DNA from: Microplitis mediator
Lineage: Eukaryota > Arthropoda > Insecta > Hymenoptera > Braconidae
DNA: 64,000 nucleotides
Assembly (NCBI RefSeq): GCF_029852145.1
Contig: NC_079970.1
Location: forward strand, 7,192,001 to 7,256,000
Direction: 5' to 3'
The notes beneath the pieces are model-generated. The model was not told the DNA's origin. It did not search any database and saw nothing but the letters and a program-made list of their open reading frames with translations. Both the position numbers and the translations under genes were made by a program. Positions 55,531 to 64,000 of this stretch are shown piece after piece (the first letter of the stretch is position 1; the number at the start of each line of letters is the position of its first letter).

Positions 55531-58280
55531 TTTGATTCGGGTACTTTTGTTTCAGTTAAAATTTTTTGTGTTAAAAATAAACTGATCAAACAATGCAAAG
55601 TTAGTTTGTTAAATTAACACACAAAAGTGTTAGACATTTAACATAAAATTTTTAACATAGATTTTTTTCTTCACACAAATACGAAAAATTGTATACTTTG
55701 TACACAGGAAAAAAGGATATCTTGGTGCAAAAATTATTTTGCATTATGAAATGAAAACCAAAATTTTCGTAGGACTGGAAAAAATTTATTGACTCAAGAA
55801 ATTTTTCCACACTCAAAAAAAATTTCTCTTGCCCATGGGTATCGATATCATTTAAGATGAAATATTCTTAATTTAAACAGAATATTCAAATTTGAATAGA
55901 ACAATTAAAATATAAAAAATGATTTAAAAGCTAAAAAAAATTTCAAAACTTATGAATAATTCAAAAAATTAATACCATTCAAATCATATAGTAATTTTCA
56001 ATTCGGATAGTATTTGCATACGTCTATAGTTACATTAATTTGCTTATGTAGATCATCATTATATTCCAAAGATAGAATACTCAGAGACTGTCATGTCTAT
56101 TTAGTATCAGTCATCGACGTCAATCATTGTGTTAATTACATCAGAAACTACAGGCAATTAGTGTCATGACGACATTGATTTAATAAAATAATATATTACT
56201 TTCATTTTAGTTCTGCTTTTATTACGACTGCCCAATAAATTTTTATTAAAATAATAAATTATTGTATTCTCTATGCCTGTACGAAGACACGTGCTTCTAA
56301 TATAGATTTTTTTTTTATTTTCCCGGCGGTATTACCTGATACTTTGTGTTTTATTTAGCTTTGTTTCACACTGTGTTATTTTTTCAACTGCAATATAACC
56401 TTGTAAGTGTTCATTACTGAACTTTTGTTTATTCAACAATCAAACTTTGAACTAAACTATAAACTAAACTTAAACTTAAACGTAAACTTTAATTTTTTGA
56501 ACTTCACTTCCACTAAATTCTACTTTATAGAATTACCAAGAGATATCTTATATTGCATGACAATACAATCTACTTAGGATTGATTAAAATTTATGAGAAC
56601 GTTTTTGTTGATTATTGTCTAATACTAGTTGAAAAAATTCATTAATCTTTCCAAGTACTAGTAGGAAAATTTCTTGATCAATTGTTTTAATTTTGAAAAT
56701 TTAATTATTGTTCACTACAAATCAAATTGATTTCGTTCTTAAATTCTAATGAGAAAAAAAATAAAATAAATGAATAAGAAAAGAGACGAAAGAAAAATAA
56801 ATAAAATGAATAGTCTCGGAAACTTACTAAAGTATATTAGTTTTTTTCTTACGATGGTAAATAATGTTACATAAAAATTTTTCGTTAAAAAATAAAATTT
56901 TTTTGTAATGTTAAATTAGGATACAATATTTTTAATAATAAAAGAAATTTGAATGTTTAAAACTTATGTCTTTATTACATTGATTTTAAAATATTATCGG
57001 AGAAAATTAAAGCGAATAAATTTTCCATTGTATATTTTTGATGTCAGTTTCACTCGGTTCGTTATAAAAATCTATCAATAAAAAAAATAAGATCTAAAAT
57101 AAAACAGTGAACTTTCAATTGAAAATAAAATTTCTTGATCATTTTACTCTTTTTTCCTTCTAACTCTTTATAACTTAAATGAGTAAAAAGTACTTGAATA
57201 TTCAATTTAAAATTATTTTTGTTCATTTGGATATATTATCTTAAGAAAAAAAAAATTTCATTCAACAAAAAAGTTATTAATCGTCTTAAAAACAAAGAGA
57301 AGTTTTCCCAAACAATTATTTTAATTAAAAATATTTTTATAAAGTCTCGAAATTAAAAAAAAAAAACTACTTGAAAAATTTAAAAAACAAATTCTTTTTT
57401 CTATTATAATTTGTTCTTAAAATTAAATGTTATTAAATAAAAATTTATTACTAAGTACATTATGTAATTAAATTGATGTAATATCGAAATGATGAGGAAA
57501 TAGTAGATGTGACCTACAAAAGAAACCTTGTCCTTGGACCTCATCATCATGACCTTACTCTCTATCTCTATTCTTTTTCGCTCCCTCTTTCTCTATATCG
57601 ATTGTCCTATTTAACAGCAAAAGTACAAGTCTTTACTCTCCATATAACTATATATATATATATATATATGTTAAGTGACAAGTACTTCCTTCATTTATGA
57701 AATTTATTGGTTTTACCCCAAAACGAGTTGATTATTTCATAAATGCAAAGCTTCCAAAATTTCGAGCTTTGATCAAAAAAATTTTATAGATCACTGAGAA
57801 TTTTTTCACTTTCAAAAGTCATACAATTATCTATCTTTTATTACTTTTTCATTACTACTTTTGCAATTCAATTTTTTTGACAACTCATTATTAATTTCTT
57901 AAAGGGAACAAATATATACATATTAGATCGATTCAAAAAAATTAACTATTTTTTTTTTTTTCAAAAACACATTCTTAAAAATTTCAGTAGGATAAAAGAA
58001 GACTCCTGTTAAAATTGGAGCCCTTAATATTAATATTAAATACTACCTGATTGCAATTTTCTATTCCCTATTTAAATAACACGGGGAATTTTTTTTTGTA
58101 AGTTTGGAGTTTCATAACTCATCAGCTAATTATGGTACCGGAAAGGTCAATACATATTCTTGTTAGAAATTGAAAGTTCTACAAAAATGGTCTCTTATAA
58201 TTTTTTGATAAATTTACTCTTTTAAAAGTTATTAAACGTCACATTTAAATTCATAGTAGATTTCAGTATTATTTTGCATT
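55531..58280. other. Gene-free AT-rich stretch
   Basis: A TTAACACACAAAAGTGTTAGAC hairpin-like block near 55610-55700 and a (TA)n run near 57650-57668. No gene is supported. Confidence 0.5.
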
Positions 58281-58690
58281 CTTACGAAAATATCAATTTT
58301 ATCACAAAATATTCCCACGTATATCACTGATTGAATCAGTAATATACTTAGGACTATTTATGCAGTGAATATTCAGTAATCAGAGTAATATTTACTGATT
58401 CATTTTAAGAGAGTTATCTTGTGTTTATGATTATTAAAATTTTCAAAATTCTAAGGGACATCTAAAAATTAATTAATCTTGTTAAAATATTTGGAGGCTC
58501 TTTATTCTAATAATAATTAAAATATTTCGCATGAGATTGATAAATTTAAAAAATGAGCCAGATAATCGTCAGTCTCTTAAAATGAGTCAGTGAAAAGTGT
58601 TGCAAATCAGTGAATATTCACTGCGAATCAGTTCCAAATATATCACTGATTAAATCCAGAGACTATTTACACACCTACACACCTTGTAAA
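58281..58690. repeat. Two partial CTCTCTTAAAATGAATCA-family MITEs
   Basis: ATATCACTGATTGAATCAG to CTGATTCATTTTAAGAGAG (about 58320-58410), and TCTCTTAAAATGAGTCAGTG onwards (about 58570-58680). Both are shorter relatives of 43579-43716. Confidence 0.5.
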
Positions 58691-60246
58691 TTTAACACAA
58701 TATTTGATGTAATTTTCACAGCAAAATTTTTTCACCGAGTCCAAAAATTTTTTACAGTGTATATATAGTGATAGTGACAACAGTAATGATAATAATAATG
58801 ACTTTGTTCATCTCTGTATGCAAATCTCATGTATCTGTAAGAACAAGAGAATAGCGAGAATACAACTGATATGTGGGAAACTGATTACAAGACACGCGAA
58901 CGCATTCAAATAAATGGAAATGTATGTGATCATTATTATTTAAAGCAAAGTTTATAGGATGATTAGATTGACACCCAACAATTTCAAATGTGCGACGCAT
59001 GATTGCAATTATAATAAATATAAAATTAGTTTATTGTTAACTATGTTCTAAGTAATTTAATAATAAATTAATTTTTCAAGATTTTTTACTTACGGGGAGA
59101 AATATCAAATAAATTTTACTCGTTAGTTGTGAGTAAAACTGGGCCAGGATAAATAACTACTCTTCTGTTACTAGGTAGGGTTCAATTATGGGGTAAAAAA
59201 ACTCAATTTCGTTTAATTTTTAAATAAAAAAGAGTAAACAATAAAACAGAAGCTATCAATTTTTTTTTGGCCCAGATGTATTCTAAATTGTAGGGTAAAT
59301 GTTATCAAAAAATTCTCTCCGCATTCAAATAAATAATAAAATTTATATGTAATCAAATATAACTATCTAATATTCAACGTTACTGTTCAATAAACCACAT
59401 CAAATTAGTTAATTATTGAGTTTATAAAATAATTTAGAACTAATGAGTCATTAAATCCTACAAGTAATTTTAATGAATCTCAGGAAATCCGATGAGCACA
59501 TCTTGCTACTTACTGAGTACACGAACGTACTAGATTTACAAAAAAGTTTTAAAAAACTTTTGGACTTTATAATTGATAATCCATTAACTTTCTACAGTTA
59601 TTCAGGTGATGCTCTAAAAAAAGAGGAAAAGAAATTTCCTAATACGTCAAACTTTTTAATCAATCTTGGATAATTCTAATACTTTTAAATAGAGTATTGG
59701 CTTACAATTTATTATAAAATTTTTTTTTTAAATAATCAATCAGCATTGAACTAATAACTATTTCATTTCATGATTTTTTTTTTCTCAAAATTAGATTTGA
59801 ATTTTAATCATTTAAAAAAAAAGTAACAAAAAATTTAATTGGATTTAAAAATTTTTAGTGTTTATTCTTTTTTTTGACTACATAAATTGAGTAGAAATAT
59901 TGATTCAAATATACAACAGCATAATCTTAAGTTTCTCAAAACAATAATTGATATTGAACATAAAACATCTGTTGATTTTATAATAAAATTGTAGATTAAA
60001 GAAAGTAAATTTTTCTCAATTAAATCGATTTCACATAAAAAAAAAATTTATAATGTTTATTTATCGATATATAATGTATATTTTATGTGATTCCTTATAT
60101 CGTTTACTGTTTTTTCTATACATAATCCTACACATTTCTTAAGTGTAATACAAAGAAAATTTTCTAGACCTTGTCAGAAAAGCCGGATGACAGTCGACCG
60201 TGAAATAATTGGATTTAAAAGTCAGTGCTGACATTGAATATATGCG

Positions 60247-60286
<40 letters not shown>

Positions 60287-60649
60287 TCTTTTTCATTAGA
60301 TAAGGTGTATAATTGCAGGTCAATATTTTTATTCATAATTATATTTTTTGAAAAAGTGGTTACTCTTTGTAAATGTAAATAACGTGAAATAATGACTTGA
60401 GTACATGTGTATTGATATAGTTTGTCATTCATAGTTTCGCTGACTCTACGTTTATGCCTGTTATCTTTTGAAATCCTCTCCGGATTTCCCGGATAAACGG
60501 TGGTGAAGTATAACTTGACATTTTTCTTTTTTTTTAAATATTTTTTAAAAGTACATCAAATAATAATCTTCGTTACTTGACTAGGAAACAAATTTTAAGT
60601 AATATTAATTTATTTACAAGAGTATAAGCAGAAATAAGTCGGAAAATTG
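58691..60649. other. Gene-free stretch
   Basis: An (AT)n run at about 60249-60280. A 66-codon plus-strand frame at 59473-59673 shows no family signature and no splice context I trust. Confidence 0.45.
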
Positions 60650-61125
60650 TACACGGAGAAAAATGGAGACAATAAATGTACGAATTTTTATTATGTTGTC
60701 GACCAAATTTAAAACAGAAAGTTGAGTGGTCTGTAAATTATTATGCTACATTATAATTATTATTTTCAGCCTCTAAAAATTTTTTATTTTCTACTATAAT
60801 TCCTAATTTAGACAAACAATATTCATGACAATTTATAATAAGTTTTAGGTGTATAATATTTTTTATAGTGTAGCATAATAATTTTTTGGCAATTCAACTT
60901 CCTGTTTCAAGTTTTGTCGACAGCACGCTGTAAATCGAAGTATTTTAATTTAAAACACCTAAGTGTTTTATTGCCATTTGAACACATTGTAGTCACTTTC
61001 TACTCACTTGCAAAAGTTTAGAAAGTGACTACAATGTATTTAAATGGCAATAAAACACTTAGGTGTTTTGCAGTGATAGTATAATAAAAGTTTGTAAATT
61101 TTGTAAGCCCATTTTCCTCCGTGTA
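60650..61125. mobile_element. TACACGGAGAAAAATG MITE with inner hairpin
   Basis: Ends TACACGGAGAAAAATGG and the complement CCATTTTCCTCCGTGTA. Inner arms ATTATGTTGTCGACC / GTCGACAGCACG. A separate inverted repeat built on AAACACCTAAGTGTTTT / GGCAATAAAACACTTAGG (60950-61075) sits inside. Confidence 0.7.
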
Positions 61126-62068
61126 TAGATCCACTACACAAGTATTTTTATTGATCAACATATTTGGAGCTATTTCGAACCGGAAAATATGAGTGAAAAT
61201 TTTCCCAAATATCTATTGAGAAGAAATAAATTTTTTTTATCACTAAATATTTTTTATTATCGACGGAAAATAAATTTCTTATTAATATTGTTAATAAAGT
61301 AAATATTTGGAATAACTTTTTTTGATTTTGAAGAATTTTGTTTTATTTTCTGAAAATCATAAAATTTATCCCGTTCCAGAACTTGAAAAATTATATTTTA
61401 GTTTTCTCTAGTTGTCTATATAGTAAAAAAAGAAATTTTTTTTTATTTCCTTAGTTCGATATTTTTTTATTATTTTCATTTTTATATTCTTGAAAAGTTT
61501 TGCGTAGTTTTGATCTAGTTTTCGAAGTTTCATTATGTACTCTTTTATAACATACTTCTTTGAAAAATGAAGAATTAGTTCTTTATTTATATTGAGTATA
61601 AATTTTAAAAATAAAAATTCATATATTTAAATTCAAGTAATTTTTATTTCACATGTTTATAAAATAAAGAAAAAACTTTCTTTTATTTAATATTTCCAAT
61701 CTTTTTGAAAGCCTGTTCAATGTCCAGTTGAAAAGAAATTCGATCGATACTTTAATCTACTCCCATCTGCATTCATGCGAAAGATTTGATCTGAAAAATA
61801 TATTCTTTTATTTATCATCTCATAGGCATTTGTTTATAGCAATGATAATATTAATAATAATAATAATAATTTTTTTTAACCATAGCTATGAAATATATAA
61901 TTTTTTAAAATAACTAGAAATTTTATTTTTCTAGTAGTTGCTGATATTCACTCATTGATACCTGACTTGGAGTGATTTAAATTAATTGAACAGCTGGAAT
62001 TCATCGTGAGTTGATTACTTGAGAGCTAAAATCTGTTATAAGAAAAATTTATTATGACCTTTCAAATA
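61126..62068. other. Gene-free AT-rich stretch
   Basis: An (ATA)n run near 61848-61870. No element or gene is recognised. Confidence 0.45.
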
Positions 62069-62390
62069 TACACGGAGAAAAATGTTGGCTCGAAACCTAC
62101 CAATATTTATTATGCTGTCGACAAAACTTGAAACAGGAAGGGAAGCATCCAAAAAATTATTATGCTCATACGATAAATTATTATGCTGTATCATAATTCT
62201 TACTACGCGCGAGACACTTATCGATTAGATTTAATAACAATTACTTCCATACATTATAATAATTGTGATGCGGCATAATAATTTTTCATAAGAGCATAAT
62301 AATTTTTTGGATGCTTCCCTTCCTGTTTAAAGTTTGGTCGACAGCATAATAAAAATTGCTAGGTTTTGAGCCAACATTTTTCTCCGTGTA
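62069..62390. mobile_element. TACACGGAGAAAAATG MITE, second copy
   Basis: Ends TACACGGAGAAAAATGTTGG and its complement. Arms GGAAGGGAAGCATCC and TTATTATGCTGTCGAC. Related to 60650-61125. Confidence 0.75.
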
Positions 62391-62417
62391 TTTTTTTTAA
62401 ATGATGTTATACATTAC

Positions 62418-63016
62418 ACAATAAAAAACGAATCGTCAAAGTGTAAAAAGAAGCAAGTGTTAAATTTCTGAGTGTTGAATTTTTAACCCTTTTGGGTGTC
62501 AATTTAACACACAGTATTTATTTTATTTGTTAGAATTTATATAAAATAGACTCAATTATAAATAATAATAACTTTATTTAATTAAATGAAAAAAACTCCT
62601 AATGACAGAAAAGACAGAATGACAGATAGATAAAAACAAAGAATAAATAAATTAAACAAAAACAATAAAAACAAAAGATTGTTTTCTTCGTCGTCGTTCT
62701 TCTCGCTCTTATATTAATTATTATTTTTAACATTATTTGAACTGTCGCAATCGATTGATTTTTTAACATCTAAAAATATTATTCTATACGAAAGTAACAC
62801 TTTTTATATGTGACTGTAAAATCAACACACAAAATATGTTAAAAATAATCTCGACCATTACAAAAAAATTCTTGTAAAATTTTTTACTTTTTTAACACAT
62901 ACGTTTGTGACTTCTTCAACACTCATGACATTTTAAAATAACATATAAATAAGTGTAAAACGTTCGTTTTACACACGATGAGAGTTGGTTTTGACGAATC
63001 CTTTTTTACTGTGATA

Positions 63017-63065
<49 letters not shown>

Positions 63066-63066
63066 T
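62418..63066. mobile_element. CACAGTAAAAAA-family element followed by (ATT)n
   Basis: The left end CACAATAAAAAACGAATCGTC pairs with right GACGAATCCTTTTTTACTGTG. It has no coding capacity. A pure (ATT)n microsatellite of about 17 units directly follows (63014-63066). Confidence 0.6.
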
Positions 63067-63588
63067 TTTTTTAATTTTAGATTTAATTTGTCATCATGCA
63101 AAGAAAGAAAAATGAAAAAAAAGAAAAAAATTTAAAGCTTATAATTAAAAATTTCATATAATTTAATCTATTATACCGATACCGATGAATTTAATAAATA
63201 AATATGAATGGTAAAGGTATCATGGTTAAAATATCAACAAACTTTTTCCATAATATAAAAATAAAGAAGAAAATATCTGAAATTTGATTCACTTTTAAAC
63301 TTCTTACAACTTTAGATGAACGAAGTTAATTGCGTGAATGAATTATCGCATTAGTGAATAAAATTTTACTAGAGCAGAAAGTTCAACAAAAAAAAAACGC
63401 TAATAATAATCATAAAACTGAGCAGAGTTAAATGTCGAGAAAAAATTAAGCGCGGGCAAAAAATATTTATGAAGCGTGAATTGATGGAAAAAATCCTACC
63501 GCATGGGAAAAATTCATACGTTTGAAATGTGAGAAAAAATACGAATAAAAAAATTATTAGAAAAAACAATAAACCAAAATAAAAAAGG

Positions 63589-63922
63589 ATGTCGGATTTC
63601 TCGGATGCTAATAACAATACAAAAGAACTTTGCGGGCTTCAGCATCACAACTTTAGTATTCCCGATGGAGGTAAAATTTTATAAAATCTAAAATTTACGA
63701 ATGTTCATAAACTTCATGATTTATTTTATATTTTTTTCATTTTTTCAAATTAATTAGTATTTTGTACGGATCATTTTTCGTCTCAAACATTAATATAAAA
63801 TTATTTAATATTAGAAATTTGGTGCAGTTGGGTTTGGGATTCAATTCTCTGTTGGCCTCCGATAAAAGCTTCGTCCACTGTTACACAAAGATGCCCATTA
63901 GCCAACGGAATCGACACAACCA
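63589..63922 (+). CDS. Pdfr: 5' exons of a class B neuropeptide GPCR, PDF-receptor-like
   Basis: Exon 1 (63589-63670) starts at ATG, with an in-frame TAA seven bases upstream, and encodes MSDFSDANNNTKELCGLQHH and NFSIPDG. Exon 2 (63815-63922) joins in phase 1 and encodes EIWCSWVWDSILCWPPIKAS, then CPLANGIDTT before a GTAAGT donor. The gene continues beyond the window. WxWD..LCWPP plus a later Cys-Pro and GID is the hormone-receptor (HRM) domain of secretin-type GPCRs. The Trp-Asp with CWPP form is closest to insect PDF receptors; diuretic-hormone receptors differ here. N-glycosylation sequons (NNT, NFS) fit an extracellular N-terminus, and no signal peptide is evident. Known role of PDFR: a cAMP-coupled receptor for the circadian neuropeptide PDF. 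Subtype confidence is moderate, class B confidence is high. Confidence 0.7.
63671..63814. other. Intron 1 of the PDF-receptor-like gene
   Basis: A 144-base intron with donor GTAAAA and acceptor ATTAG, AT-rich throughout. Nothing else is seen. Confidence 0.6.
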
Positions 63923-64000
63923 GTAAGTATTTCCCCATTTTTTTGTTTTATTCGTTCATAAATAATTATCGTCGATCAATATTTAAATTGAAGCGATCAT

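Noticed and set aside
60139..60432. 97-codon minus-strand frame
   Set aside because: It spans an (AT)n run, has low-complexity composition and shows no family signature or splice context.

Overview
This is AT-rich nuclear DNA of an insect, most likely a hymenopteran such as a parasitoid wasp (lineage inferred, not proven). Genes are split by GT-AG introns, many only 50-80 bases long. Almost everything else is short palindromic DNA elements (MITEs), decayed hAT and LINE pieces, and (TA)n or (ATT)n runs. All gene models were assembled by reading splice sites and phase by eye. No RNA evidence was available.

Region 1 (about 590-21370) is the most unusual part. It is a tandem array of three diverged co-Smad (Smad4/Medea-like) genes, all on the minus strand. 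Copy C (16148-20740) has seven exons that join in frame to 598 residues: a zinc-binding MH1 domain, a long charged repeat linker and an MH2 domain. Copy B (11144-14606) keeps the MH2 exons and a broken linker but has no MH1. Copy A keeps intact MH2 exons (2393-3356) and a detached, inverted first exon (5035-5181). A's last exon now runs into a 1.6 kb transposable element that contains a piece of 5S rRNA gene. Because the paralogues preserve the empty sites, the order of insertion, inversion and deletion can be read directly. A WD40 gene relic (8621-9286) lies between A and B.

Region 2 (about 23040-37263) holds two conserved housekeeping genes tail to tail. TIMMDC1 (plus strand, 23040-26787) encodes a mitochondrial complex I assembly factor. 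Twinfilin (minus strand, 27414-37263) encodes an actin-monomer and capping-protein regulator. Twinfilin has a second candidate last exon at 33538-33654, and its introns are full of MITEs.

Region 3 (about 37300-63500) is a gene desert: nested palindromic elements, two decayed LINE 3' ends, a possible THAP-type fragment, and long AT-rich stretches with nothing recognisable.

Region 4 (63589-63922 and beyond the window) is the start of a class B neuropeptide GPCR. Its WCSWVWD...LCWPP hormone-binding motif best fits the PDF (pigment-dispersing factor) receptor.
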